DNA of 64,000 bases. It comes from Anaerobacillus isosaccharinicus (GTDB lineage Bacteria > Bacillota > Bacilli > Bacillales > Anaerobacillaceae). The notes under the pieces are model-generated. The model was not told the DNA's origin. It ran no database searches and was given only the letters and a program-made list of their open reading frames with translations. Position 1 is the stretch's first letter; each line of letters begins with the position of its first letter. The translations under genes were made by a program, and so were the position numbers. Location of the stretch: positions 3,276,164 through 3,340,163 of the forward strand of contig NZ_CP063356.1 of assembly GCF_001866075.3 (NCBI RefSeq). The letters are read 5' to 3'. Of this stretch, positions 9,056 to 17,644 are shown piece after piece.

Positions 9056-10222
9056 ATGACAAAAAAAATATTTGAGAATGACCCCTATATGAAAGAGTGC
9101 TCTGCAATAGTTCAAAATAAAAAAATAATTAACGGTGCAACATGGATTACATTAGACCAAACAATTTTTTATCCGGAAGGTGGGGGACAGCCGTCTGATT
9201 TTGGCTTTATAGATGGAGTTCCTGTAGTAGACGTTCAATTGATTGATAATGAGCTCTTACATAAAGTTGATGGAGTTGTGGAACGGAACCGTGTGAAGTT
9301 GCACATTGACTATGAACGTCGATTTGATCATATGCAACAGCATACTGGTCAACACCTCTTATCAGCTGTATGGTTAGAATTATTTGGCATCAATACACTT
9401 TCTTTTCATCTAGGAAAGGATATGTGCACAATTGATTTAAATGCAAATGAGCTAAACGATGAACAAATTCGTCAAGTTGAATTAAAGGTAACTCAGTATA
9501 TAGTTGAAAACAGACCTATTGAAAATTATATTTTGCCATATGAAGAAGTAGAATATGATAAATTAGCGAAATTAAAAGAAAGACCTGCTTTCGTCAGACT
9601 TATCGAAATTGATGGAATTGACACGTCAGCTTGTTGTGGAACACATGTAACAATGTTAGGTGAATTGGGGTTACTCAAAATCGTTGGGTGGGAGAAATAC
9701 AAACAAAATGTTCGTTTATCCTTCATTTGTGGATTGAGGGCATACTCTTACTTTCAAGAAGTATTTACGGCTGTTAATGAAGTGAGTAAGAAATTAAACA
9801 TTTCTCCAGCGTTAGTAACCGAAAGATTTCCAAATTTCTTTCAAGGTTATCAAACCTTAAAAAAGAATTATCAAAAGTTATACGAGAAAGAAGTGCATCA
9901 AGAAGCAATAAACTTGATTAATGAAGCAACAAATAATGTAGTTGAATGTAGTTGGGAAGAGAAAACGTTGCAAGAAATGAAGGATCTTGCAAAAATTATT
10001 ATTGAAGTTGGAGATAAGGTTGTTATTTTTCATAATACTACACAAAAAACTTGGATTTTTGCGTCTTCTACTTCACAACTTTTTAATGTTTCAACGTGTA
10101 TTAAAGTCTTAAAAGAAAGTTTTGGTGGAAAAGGTGGGGGCAACCCTGTGTTCGGGCAATGGATTGGTGAAGTAGACGATCGTCATTGGAATGAGCTAAA
10201 AAAACAACTGTTAAATGAGTGA
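9056..10222 (+). CDS. Alanyl-tRNA editing protein (AlaX-type, with DHHA1 domain)
   Basis: Free-standing editing domain related to alanyl-tRNA synthetase, which hydrolyses mischarged Ser- or Gly-tRNA(Ala). Order: a beta-barrel N-domain (FYPEGGGQPSDFG, about 40-52), an editing core with zinc-binding HMQQHTGQH and CCGTHV motifs, then a coiled-coil and a C-terminal DHHA1 domain with GGKGGGNPVFGQ. The 388-residue length fits the long AlaX class. I prefer ATG 9056 (AAAAGG 9-10 bases upstream) over 9047 or the frame start at 9023. It has no equivalent at this place in B. subtilis. Confidence 0.88.
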   Translation: MTKKIFENDPYMKECSAIVQNKKIINGATWITLDQTIFYPEGGGQPSDFGFIDGVPVVDVQLIDNELLHKVDGVVERNRVKLHIDYERRFDHMQQHTGQHLLSAVWLELFGINTLSFHLGKDMCTIDLNANELNDEQIRQVELKVTQYIVENRPIENYILPYEEVEYDKLAKLKERPAFVRLIEIDGIDTSACCGTHVTMLGELGLLKIVGWEKYKQNVRLSFICGLRAYSYFQEVFTAVNEVSKKLNISPALVTERFPNFFQGYQTLKKNYQKLYEKEVHQEAINLINEATNNVVECSWEEKTLQEMKDLAKIIIEVGDKVVIFHNTTQKTWIFASSTSQLFNVSTCIKVLKESFGGKGGGNPVFGQWIGEVDDRHWNELKKQLLNE

Positions 10223-10305
10223 ATTCAAATTACCAAAAACGCGCGATATATTAAACTACAGATAGTCATAAATGACGATAATATAGAATTAAATACACAA
10301 GTTTG

Positions 10306-10338
10306 GAAGTTCATCTTTTTAGGGGTGAACTTCTTTTT
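10306..10338 (+). terminator. Terminator after the AlaX-type gene
   Basis: An 8-bp stem (GAAGTTCA / TGAACTTC) with a 12-base loop is followed by TTTTTAT. It lies 84 bases past the stop codon. Confidence 0.75.
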
Positions 10339-10401
10339 ATAAAAATCAAATGAGGGGACATATTAATAGTGTATGTAACTTACTAAATGGGAGGTTTTTT
10401 T

Positions 10402-10830
10402 ATGGATCATGTTCGTGATGTCATGACTTCAAGTGTTGAGTATTGTACACCATTAGATAATGTTTATGAAGTAGCAGTAAAGATGAAAGAATTAGACGTA
10501 GGTGCAATTCCTATCTGTGAAAATGACCATTTATTAGGCATGATTACAGATAGAGATATCGTGATTAGAGGGGTAGCAGAAAAGCGCCCTAACTCTACAA
10601 GGGTTACTGACATTATGAGTGAGCATTTAATTACTGCAGATCCTGGAATGAATATTGAGGATGCTGCAAAGTTAATGGCAAAACATCAAATTAGACGGTT
10701 ACCTATTGTAGAAAACAATCGTTTAGTTGGTATATGTTCATTAGGGGATTTGGCGGTGCATGAAGGCTCAGACGATGAGGCTGGATATGCTTTATCTGAG
10801 ATCTCAGAAAGTCCACAAGTTCACCACTAA
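10402..10830 (+). CDS. ylbB: CBS domain protein YlbB
   Basis: A 142-residue protein made almost entirely of two CBS repeats. The first contains VAVKMKELDVGAIPIC and MITDRDIVIRG, the second AAKLMAKHQIRRLPIV and GICSLGDLA. Tandem CBS modules bind adenine nucleotides and act as sensors; the partner is unknown. B. subtilis YlbB has the same make-up and position. ATG 10402 follows GGGAGG by 8 bases; the upstream ATG at 10387 precedes that site and is not used. Confidence 0.85.
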   Translation: MDHVRDVMTSSVEYCTPLDNVYEVAVKMKELDVGAIPICENDHLLGMITDRDIVIRGVAEKRPNSTRVTDIMSEHLITADPGMNIEDAAKLMAKHQIRRLPIVENNRLVGICSLGDLAVHEGSDDEAGYALSEISESPQVHH

Positions 10831-10844
10831 AATTAATAATCACG

Positions 10845-10871
10845 AAAAACCGCTCCTAGGGGTGGTTTTTT
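10845..10871 (+). terminator. Terminator after ylbB
   Basis: A self-complementary stretch centred on CCTAGG with flanking AAAAACC and GGTTTTTT arms, beginning 14 bases after the ylbB stop codon. Confidence 0.75.
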
Positions 10872-11201
10872 ATATTCCATTAATAACTAGCATGGAGTTC
10901 TTGCGTTGGAACATAAGCTATGGCGAAAATAAAAGTTTTTCTAAAGATTTTCCCGAAAAAGCAAATTTTTTAGCATAATTCTTTTGCAGGAAAATACATA
11001 TAAAGAGAAGAACATTGTTTCTATAGAGAAAAAAATAAATTGAACCGGTAAATGCTTTCACAGAGAAATGAATTTAAACTAATACTATGGATTAGCCTAT
11101 CTAAAGTTATATTAATAGCTGAGAAAAATTTAACTCAGTTAGAATTATTATCTTGTGGGCGTATAGTAGTATTATGAAATTCATTAAGAGAGGAGAACAA
11201 C
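10872..11201. other. 330-base gap without a recognisable gene
   Basis: AT-rich stretch between ylbB and ylbC. An open frame runs through its first third but lacks a credible ribosome-binding site and overlaps ylbB, so I do not call it. A short stem (CTGAG / CTCAG near 11119-11138) has no T run. I found no convincing promoter by eye, although one is needed for ylbC. Confidence 0.5.
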
Positions 11202-12269
11202 ATGAAGAAATTTGGGTGTGGAATTTTTTTCGTCTTTATGGGAATGGCAATATTCTATACTTTTTTTATGGACAACCTACTTGAGAATGACATTGAATAT
11301 ACGTCATCAAAAGGACATATTAATGAAGTAAATGAATCTGTTTTTTATGAACCAAAAACTGGAAAACAACAACAATCCACATTACTGGAAGAAGATGGCC
11401 TTCACAAATTAATTGGTGAGCCAGTAGAAGCTGTCTTACAAATGTATGGTGAACCTAGTCGTGTTGATTTATCTGCATATGACTATAATTGGTGGATCTA
11501 TCCTACAGAAAATAGTTACGTGCAAATTGGAATCGAAGACGATCATGTTGTGACTGTTTATTTCATCGGTGAAGATGTATTGACGCCTCTATTTTATATT
11601 GGTCAACCATACGAAGAAATCAATGCCACCTTTGCTTTTCAAGAACAAGTATCGTTTAATGTAAAAAGCAATTCTTATCAATTTAATTTATCCGAAGAGG
11701 AACTTACAACTAGACCACTTTTAAAAATTGATCATGTATTTATTCAGCTCTATTTCGATACATTTACAAATAAACTATCTGGAATACGTTACCTTGATGG
11801 GAATACGCTAGTGAAACACCGCCCATATTCAGTTGTTTATCGAGGAGAATTAATAGAAGCTAGTCCTCTTTCCGGTACAGAGTGGCGCCAAGTTGAAAAG
11901 GGGATTTCATTACAAATATTAGATATTACTAATGAGATAAGAAAAAGGCATCAACTTAATAAACTCGAGTGGGATGATGATACGTCGATTGTCGCTTTTC
12001 ATCATAGTGAGGATATGAGGATTAATGAGTATTTCTCACATACATCCCCATCCCACGGGGAGCTAAAAGACCGTCTAAAGAAACAGGGGGTTTTCTATCA
12101 ATTGGCAGGCGAAAATATTGCTGCTAAATATGTGGATGCGATCGCTGTTGTTGAAGGATGGTTAAATAGCGAGGGGCATCGTGTGAATTTGCTTCACGAA
12201 GATTTTACTCATATAGGTGTAGGTGTATATGAACGGTACTATACTCAAAACTTTATTACCCCATGGTAG
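11202..12269 (+). CDS. ylbC: CAP-domain protein YlbC
   Basis: A 355-residue exported protein. One N-terminal hydrophobic segment (residues 7-24) serves as signal or anchor. Next comes a CAP-associated region (about 60-215) with repeated GEP and IGQPYEE segments. A C-terminal CAP/SCP domain (about 235-355) carries the conserved HSEDM, FSHTSP, GENIA and GHRVNLL motifs. The CAP-domain histidines and glutamate are present. The role of this family in Bacillus is not established; synteny and make-up match YlbC. AGAGAGGAG lies 9 bases before ATG 11202. Confidence 0.88.
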   Translation: MKKFGCGIFFVFMGMAIFYTFFMDNLLENDIEYTSSKGHINEVNESVFYEPKTGKQQQSTLLEEDGLHKLIGEPVEAVLQMYGEPSRVDLSAYDYNWWIYPTENSYVQIGIEDDHVVTVYFIGEDVLTPLFYIGQPYEEINATFAFQEQVSFNVKSNSYQFNLSEEELTTRPLLKIDHVFIQLYFDTFTNKLSGIRYLDGNTLVKHRPYSVVYRGELIEASPLSGTEWRQVEKGISLQILDITNEIRKRHQLNKLEWDDDTSIVAFHHSEDMRINEYFSHTSPSHGELKDRLKKQGVFYQLAGENIAAKYVDAIAVVEGWLNSEGHRVNLLHEDFTHIGVGVYERYYTQNFITPW

Positions 12270-12273
12270 TAAG

Positions 12274-12300
12274 TTGTGGCACCTCGAATGGGTGCCACTG
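12274..12300. terminator. Hairpin between convergent genes
   Basis: A perfect 8-bp stem (GTGGCACC / GGTGCCAC) with a 7-base loop lies between the stops of ylbC and the thioesterase gene. There is no long T run on either side, so termination may be weak. Confidence 0.5.
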
Positions 12301-12304
12301 CTTA

Positions 12305-12808
12305 TTAATACACTTTTCTTTGCTTAATAATAAAGAAACTTCCTGTACCAATTGCAATAAGACTATCCTCATTGTTATAAACCTTGGCCTCACAGACGTA
12401 TATAGAACGCCCTCTATGAACTATAGTTGCGATACAAATTAACTCTTTCCCAATTCCAGCTTTTAAGTAATTCACTTTTAGCTCTGTAGTGACAGTAGCC
12501 ATATGTTCTGGAAGAGACTGGTATACTAAAGATCCCATTGCTGTATCTATTAAGGACGCTGTAATCCCGCCGTGAACCATTTTTAAGGGATTATGAACTA
12601 CTGGTTGGATGGGGATTCGCATTTCGTAATCACCGTTTTCAAGGAACCGACTTTCTACTTGCATAATTGCTGATAAGTAGGAGCGGAATTTTCCGACTTG
12701 CTTTTCTTTTGCAGATTTTAATAATGATGTAACCACATCAACATCTTCTAGGGTGGCTTCGTTAATAAAATTGTTGAACTCCTCAATTAATTTTTGTTTA
12801 GTATCCAT
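12305..12808 (-). CDS. PaaI/hotdog-fold thioesterase
   Basis: A 167-residue protein with the hotdog-fold signature VVHNPLKMVHGGITASLIDTAMG followed by VTTELKVNYL, as in PaaI-type acyl-CoA thioesterases. The HGG motif and following aspartate are the usual catalytic features. The N-terminal 45 residues are an extra helical region. The substrate is unknown. ATG 12808 is chosen for the AAGGAAGG site upstream; the frame stays open to 12871. It reads against ylbC and away from ylbD and is not part of this locus in B. subtilis. Confidence 0.8.
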   Translation of the reverse strand: MDTKQKLIEEFNNFINEATLEDVDVVTSLLKSAKEKQVGKFRSYLSAIMQVESRFLENGDYEMRIPIQPVVHNPLKMVHGGITASLIDTAMGSLVYQSLPEHMATVTTELKVNYLKAGIGKELICIATIVHRGRSIYVCEAKVYNNEDSLIAIGTGSFFIIKQRKVY

Positions 12809-12849
12809 TTTAACAACCTTCCTTATATAAGTACAAATTTTTTTCATAT

Positions 12850-12884
12850 CGCCTAAAAAATAGGCGCACACATAGCTAGGCGCA
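12850..12884. repeat. TAGGCGCA direct repeat with inverted CGCCTA
   Basis: CGCCTA at 12850-12855 pairs with TAGGCG at 12861-12866 across an AAAAA loop. TAGGCGCA occurs at 12861-12868 and again at 12877-12884, 16 bases apart. The cluster sits between the thioesterase gene and ylbD and could be an operator; I do not recognise the motif. Confidence 0.4.
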
Positions 12885-12949
12885 TTTGTATGATGTAATA
12901 GAACTATCTAGATATAAAGCTAGTTGTATTATTAAGAGGAGGTGTTTTC

Positions 12950-13453
12950 ATGAGTAAAAAAACTACATTACACCCATCTGTACACCAGTTTAAACAATTT
13001 GTTAAAAAACATCCATTATTAATTAAAGAGGTTAGGATAGGGGAAAAAACATGGCAAGACTTTTTTGAGGAATGGACAATTTTGGGTGAGAAAGATGAAA
13101 TTTGGGAGAAATACCGTAAAGTAAGCAAAGATCTAGATGAAGAGGAAGATATAGAAGATGATGAAGATGAGGAAGAAGCTAACGAAAAAAAAGGTTCTCA
13201 AATTGGTGACCTATTATCAATGTTAAAAGGAATTAACTTAAATGATATACAAGGTCATGTGCAAAACCTAAGTGGGATGATGACAACAGTACAAGGTTTA
13301 TTGCAATCTTTTCAGTCCAATTCCTCGAATGACAGTGGTCAAGGTCAGCAACCGGGACAACAAGCGCGACAAGGACAACAGGGACAACAGGGACAACAGG
13401 GACAACAGGGACAACAAGGGCAACAAACTCCCTTTAACTTTCGCCAGTTTTAA
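12950..13453 (+). CDS. ylbD: Putative spore coat protein YlbD
   Basis: A 167-residue hydrophilic protein with an N-terminal conserved part (VHQFKQFVKKHPLLIKEVR), an acidic stretch (EEDIEDDEDEEEA near 62-75), a helical part around DLLSMLKGINLNDIQ, and a glutamine/glycine-rich C-terminus of GQQ repeats ending TPFNFRQF. This matches the YlbD family, annotated as a coat protein in Bacillus. The N-terminal segment resembles the start of YlbE, encoded just downstream. AGGAGGTG lies 6 bases before ATG 12950. The repeat-rich tail is likely to vary in length between strains. Confidence 0.82.
   Translation: MSKKTTLHPSVHQFKQFVKKHPLLIKEVRIGEKTWQDFFEEWTILGEKDEIWEKYRKVSKDLDEEEDIEDDEDEEEANEKKGSQIGDLLSMLKGINLNDIQGHVQNLSGMMTTVQGLLQSFQSNSSNDSGQGQQPGQQARQGQQGQQGQQGQQGQQGQQTPFNFRQF
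13373..13426 (+). repeat. 9-bp tandem repeat in ylbD
   Basis: Six consecutive 9-base units, four of them exactly GGACAACAG followed by the variants GGACAACAA and GGGCAACAA, encode Gly-Gln-Gln repeats. Units are in frame, so slippage would change repeat number without breaking the gene. Confidence 0.9.
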
Positions 13454-13491
13454 TTGTTAATCCAATAGTTTCTTTGAAAAGGGGCTAAGTT

Positions 13492-13731
13492 ATGAGACAA
13501 GAAATGCAAGTTTATCTTAATCAGCACCCAGAAGTAAAACAATTTATTCGGCATAATCCAGTGTGGTATCGATATTTATCGAGAAATCCCCAATCCTTAT
13601 CACAATTAGAAAATGAAGTAAAAGTCTTTCATGGTAAGACATTACCACAAAAATTAGATCGCTTCCAATCAAATTTAAGTATGGCGATGATGCTTCTAGA
13701 TATGGTCAAAGGATTAGGAGCATCTAAATAG
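13492..13731 (+). CDS. ylbE: YlbE-like protein
   Basis: A 79-residue protein matching the YlbE family: MRQEMQVYLNQHPEVKQFIR, then NPVWYRYLSRNP and a C-terminal helix MAMMLLDMVKGLG. Its function is unknown. It starts at ATG 13492 with AAAAGGGG upstream, 38 bases after ylbD, and is probably co-transcribed with it. A strong terminator follows. Confidence 0.85.
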   Translation: MRQEMQVYLNQHPEVKQFIRHNPVWYRYLSRNPQSLSQLENEVKVFHGKTLPQKLDRFQSNLSMAMMLLDMVKGLGASK

Positions 13732-13767
13732 GCAGGTGAATGATAAATTCATCTGCTAATTTTTTTT
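13732..13767 (+). terminator. Terminator after ylbE
   Basis: A 10-bp stem (GCAGGTGAAT / ATTCATCTGC, one G-U pair) with a 5-base loop is followed by TAA and eight T. It closes the ylbDE unit ahead of the accessory block. Confidence 0.88.
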
Positions 13768-13849
13768 GCATAAAAACTTCATAAGCCATAGATGGGATAA
13801 ATAAGGGTAAATTAGGAAAAACTTTAGCTATGAATTTACAAAGGATGGG

Positions 13850-14281
13850 ATGTTTATGATTAAGTTATTTTTTTCCATTTTAGTTATGGCAATGAGTTTT
13901 TCAAGTGGAGGCAATGGTGATGGAGAATCAACCTATGCTGCGACAAAGTCTATTCCATTTAATGACGATTATAGTCGTGTTGTTACCAGTGTAGAAGAAG
14001 ATGAACGCATGATCGTTAAATATGATGTGAAGGAAAAAGATATTTATGTGGAGTGCTTTGTCAAAGATTTTTCATTTAGTAAAGAGCATGCTGGCCTATT
14101 AAAGCAGGAAGGTGAAGGTCATGTTCAACTTTTTATAAATGGCAATAAAGTTGATTCCATCTTTACATCATCGTTTATCATAAAAGCACTTCCAGTAGGT
14201 ACATACACAATTAAAATTGAGCTTGTGCATAATGATTATACTCCGTATGGCCTATCAAAAGAATTTGAAGTTAAATTATAA
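13850..14281 (+). CDS. Small secreted protein of unknown function
   Basis: I do not recognise the family. The 143 residues begin with a signal peptide (hydrophobic core about 4-16, likely cut after an AA pair near 30). A mature domain of about 110 residues follows, with alternating beta-strand pattern ending in HVQLFINGNKVDSI and LPVGTYTIKIELVHNDYTPYG, suggesting an immunoglobulin-like or cupredoxin-like sandwich. It has no cysteine in the signal peptide, so it is not a lipoprotein. ATG 13850 or ATG 13856 could start it; AAAGGATGGG is upstream. It ends 22 bases before the XPB helicase gene and may be co-transcribed with it. Confidence 0.65.
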   Translation: MFMIKLFFSILVMAMSFSSGGNGDGESTYAATKSIPFNDDYSRVVTSVEEDERMIVKYDVKEKDIYVECFVKDFSFSKEHAGLLKQEGEGHVQLFINGNKVDSIFTSSFIIKALPVGTYTIKIELVHNDYTPYGLSKEFEVKL

Positions 14282-14303
14282 AAAAAGAAAAGAGGGTCTT
14301 CTA

Positions 14304-15953
14304 ATGCTTTTTAACTTTGAAAATCCATTAGTGGTTCAAAAAGATGGCACAATTATTGTTGAAGCAAATCATAAGCAATTCCCAATTATTCAGCCAATGC
14401 TATCACAAATGGCCATCTTAGAGAAGGCAACTCTCTCAACTCATACATACAAACTTTCACCTTATTCGATTTGGTCGGCACAATCGCAAGGAATTCAAGT
14501 AACTGAAATTATCAATTTCTTAGATGAATATTGTAAGTATCCACTAGCACAAAGTGTCGTGCAATATGTTGAAGAACATTATCAGCGTGCAAATTCAATT
14601 ATTATGGAAAAAATCAACGGTGAATGCCTTCTCATTTTTAAGGATGAAGGAGCAAAACAGACGTTATTAAAGGATAAAAAGATCAACAAACTCTTAGAAA
14701 AAGGCAAAGATCAGTGGTGTTTTCAAGAAGTAAGCCGTGGGGAGTTAAAGAGACTTTGTTTAACATATGGTTACTTCATCAATGATCGTATTGGCTATGA
14801 AAAAGGTCAACAATTAAAAATCCAGATGTTAGCTAATGTAAACTTAAGACCTTATCAAAAAGAAGCTATAAAAGAGTTTCATAAAAACGGGAAAACAATG
14901 GGGGGGAATGGCATTGTCGTTATGCCATGTGGTTCAGGGAAAACGATTGTCGGCTTAGGTATTATGGAGAAAGTCAAAGAGGAAGTATTAATCATTACCT
15001 CAAGTGAGACTTCGATGAAACAATGGCAAAGGGAAATTGCAGAAAAAACAACTGTGCCACTCGAGAACGTTGGTTTATACAGTAGTTCCCTAAAAGAGGT
15101 TAAGCCAATAACAATTGCATCTTACCAAATGATGATTTATAGAGATCATAATACGAAACAGTTTATCCATCTGCCATTATTCAACGAACGTAACTGGGGC
15201 CTCATTATTTACGATGAGGTTCACCTCCTTCCTGCGCCGATATTTAAAACAACGGCGGGTATTCAAGGAAAAAAGAGATTAGGATTAACGGCAACCCTTG
15301 TTAGGGAAGATGGAAAACAAGAAGAGGTTTATAGCCTAATAGGACCTAAGCAGTATGAGGTTTCTTGGAAAGGTCTAGAAAACAATGGTTGGATTGCTAA
15401 AACATTTTGCAAAGAAATTCGTATCAATTTTTCGGAAAGAGAGCTAAAGCAATATGTTGAAAGTAATCAGCAACAGCAATTTAAAATTGCTTCAGTAAAT
15501 CCTACAAAAATAGAAGTGATTAAAAAGTTACTACAGAAACATGAACAACAACCGACGCTTATTATTGGTCAATATATTGATCAACTAGCTGAAGTAGCCG
15601 AAAAACTACAATTGCCAATGATTACTGGGAAGACACCTCAAAAAGAACGTGAACTGCTCTATGAAAAATTTCGTCAAGGAGAAATAGGTGTTCTTGTTGT
15701 TAGTAAAGTAGCAAATTTCGCGGTAGATTTACCTGATGCAGAAGTTGCCATTCAAATTTCAGGTGCGTTTGGTTCTAGACAAGAGGAAGCTCAGAGAGTT
15801 GGTCGAGTATTGCGACCAAAACAAGATAAAAATGAAGCGTTTTTCTATTCGATTGTAACAAGGAATACAAAAGAGGAGCATTGTTCAAGTCACAGACAGC
15901 TTTTTATGTTAGAGCAAGGCTACTCATATGAGGTGGAAGAGTGGTTATCATAA
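14304..15953 (+). CDS. XPB/Rad25-type DNA repair helicase
   Basis: A 549-residue superfamily 2 helicase of the bacterial XPB group, 3'-to-5' DNA translocases related to the TFIIH helicase. The N-terminal 170 residues match the bacterial XPB damage-recognition-like region (PLVVQKDGTIIVE; HTYKLSPYSIW). Then come the Q/I region LRPYQKEAI (181), Walker A GSGKT (210-214), DEVH (304-307), the XPB-specific RED motif (334-336) in LTATLVRED, and motif VI QRVGRVLR (497-504). All key residues are present. ATG 14304 is supported by AGAGGG upstream. The next gene starts inside its last codons. It has no counterpart at this place in B. subtilis. Confidence 0.93.
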   Translation: MLFNFENPLVVQKDGTIIVEANHKQFPIIQPMLSQMAILEKATLSTHTYKLSPYSIWSAQSQGIQVTEIINFLDEYCKYPLAQSVVQYVEEHYQRANSIIMEKINGECLLIFKDEGAKQTLLKDKKINKLLEKGKDQWCFQEVSRGELKRLCLTYGYFINDRIGYEKGQQLKIQMLANVNLRPYQKEAIKEFHKNGKTMGGNGIVVMPCGSGKTIVGLGIMEKVKEEVLIITSSETSMKQWQREIAEKTTVPLENVGLYSSSLKEVKPITIASYQMMIYRDHNTKQFIHLPLFNERNWGLIIYDEVHLLPAPIFKTTAGIQGKKRLGLTATLVREDGKQEEVYSLIGPKQYEVSWKGLENNGWIAKTFCKEIRINFSERELKQYVESNQQQQFKIASVNPTKIEVIKKLLQKHEQQPTLIIGQYIDQLAEVAEKLQLPMITGKTPQKERELLYEKFRQGEIGVLVVSKVANFAVDLPDAEVAIQISGAFGSRQEEAQRVGRVLRPKQDKNEAFFYSIVTRNTKEEHCSSHRQLFMLEQGYSYEVEEWLS

Positions 15954-17623
15954 AATTAGATCAATGTTTACAGGAACTAAAAGGGGAAGTCAAACAGAAA
16001 ATAATTCAAAGGCAAAACGAATTCCTTAAAGATGATAAACGAACAGATCTATATGAGCGGCTGAGTGAAAGTGATTATCGAAAAAACTTACTAACAAGCT
16101 TAAGCGTGATTGAGAAAAAATATTATAATTCCTTTTTAAGGAAATATAGTTATTATTCAAATGAAAATCTAAAAGAAGAGCAGACCGATTCCATTGAAGA
16201 GAAGCTTGCTCTTCTTTTGCTACGCCAAAAGGGAATTGTTTATAAATTGGATGAAAAAATACATCTACAACGATTTATTATTCCAATAGAGTTTGTGGAA
16301 AGTTATTTTGACCTCACCTTTAAATATGAAAAGATAGATCATTATCAAAGGGAAATGTCACTAAAATATTATCTTTATTATCTACTTGAAATCATTTTTC
16401 TTGTTAAAGAGAAAAAAATTAAAAGTATGTTAGATTTAAAGCTTTTAGGCGATCGGTATTCTAATTTTATTGATTGGGAACTGTTAATTAAGTTTTTAGT
16501 CAAAGAAGGTCTACTTGATCATACAAAAAAAGAACTTTCTGTTATCGAAAAAAATTGCCAACTATTTTTTCGGAAATCGAGCCATGAAATCAAAAAGGTA
16601 CTGACAACATTTATTTTAAGTGAGATTTGCGAAAATAATTTTACGGCTAATTTTATATTCTGGATATTATTCACCTTTGAAGGAGGAATTACTCGAAATG
16701 AACTTAACCATTATTTAAAAACAAATCATCAATATTCCGAACATACTTTAATTAAAGCTATTGAGCAATTAAAACTTTTGAATATTATTTCGATTAATGA
16801 AGAAATAATCAGTGCCACGGTGGAAACAGAAGCTTTAGAGCATGTTCAAGGGATGGAGGCCGGTATACTAGAATTTTTATTACCGGTTTCAATCAACAAT
16901 GAAGCTCTTTGGACATTTAGATGTTGGGGCATGATATTAAAATGGGATGTAATGATTCACATTTTATTGACACAAGATACGGTTAGTAGGGCTTTAATGG
17001 AGCAACGGGATGAAAAAGAAATCAACAAGTGTTTACGATGGTTTTTTTCTGATTCTGTTAGTAGCAGTTGGCAAAGAACTTTAAACCAATGGTTATTAAT
17101 CGGAAAACCAATTGCTAAGAAAGGTCAGCTTGTCTTTTACTCAATATCAGAGGGCCTCCACCTGAAGTACATTGAGGAACATTGGTCAGAATGGTTAGAG
17201 AAAACCGAAAATGGTGTAGTAATAGAGGCATATTTAACGAATGATTTTGAAAGGTTACTCGGTAAACTTTCTTTAAATGTAATTACAGAAAAGAATGAAG
17301 TTGAAAAAAAAGTGCAGTCATTTCACCTTGTTATTAAGAATGAATACCCAGAGGCAAGTGCTGTGTTACCTGAAGTAGAAAAGCTACCTAAACAATGGTT
17401 TATTTTAACGGCTTATGAAGAAAGAACAATCCAGCGAATAGTCAAGCAAGCCATTGTTCTCCAACTGCGTATTGAGATTGAAACTAATGATAAAGAGATA
17501 CTTAAGATAATTCCGTTAAAAGTAACAAATAATAATGGAAGTTATGACATCTTTACTAACGATAAAAAGTCAATTAGCTTGGCGGCAATATCGAAAATAG
17601 CTGTTATTCATCCTCTGCAATAA
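15941..17623 (+). CDS. XPB-associated protein with winged-helix and WYL-like domains
   Basis: A 560-residue protein overlapping the helicase gene by 13 bases, so translation is coupled (GTG 15941 with AGGTGG upstream). The first 200 residues are helical. A segment at about 215-295, containing EGGITRNELNHYL and LIKAIEQLKLLNIIS, reads as a winged-helix domain. The last 90 residues (AYEERTIQRIVKQAIVLQLRIEI ... IIPLKV ... AISKIAVIHP) have the layout of a WYL-like beta domain. Bacterial XPB genes, as in mycobacteria, often sit beside a helicase-associated (Helicase_C_3 type) protein. I infer this is that partner, possibly a DNA-binding adaptor or regulator. The function is not proven. Confidence 0.7.
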   Translation: MVIIKLDQCLQELKGEVKQKIIQRQNEFLKDDKRTDLYERLSESDYRKNLLTSLSVIEKKYYNSFLRKYSYYSNENLKEEQTDSIEEKLALLLLRQKGIVYKLDEKIHLQRFIIPIEFVESYFDLTFKYEKIDHYQREMSLKYYLYYLLEIIFLVKEKKIKSMLDLKLLGDRYSNFIDWELLIKFLVKEGLLDHTKKELSVIEKNCQLFFRKSSHEIKKVLTTFILSEICENNFTANFIFWILFTFEGGITRNELNHYLKTNHQYSEHTLIKAIEQLKLLNIISINEEIISATVETEALEHVQGMEAGILEFLLPVSINNEALWTFRCWGMILKWDVMIHILLTQDTVSRALMEQRDEKEINKCLRWFFSDSVSSSWQRTLNQWLLIGKPIAKKGQLVFYSISEGLHLKYIEEHWSEWLEKTENGVVIEAYLTNDFERLLGKLSLNVITEKNEVEKKVQSFHLVIKNEYPEASAVLPEVEKLPKQWFILTAYEERTIQRIVKQAIVLQLRIEIETNDKEILKIIPLKVTNNNGSYDIFTNDKKSISLAAISKIAVIHPLQ

Positions 17624-17644
17624 TAAATAAGAAAGAGGTTAATT

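Noticed and set aside
10760-10978. 72-codon open frame overlapping the end of ylbB
   Set aside because: No ribosome-binding site, runs through the ylbB terminator, and the protein is unlike anything known to me.
13373-13426. Tandem repeats as a CRISPR array
   Set aside because: The 9-base units are contiguous without spacers and lie in frame inside ylbD.
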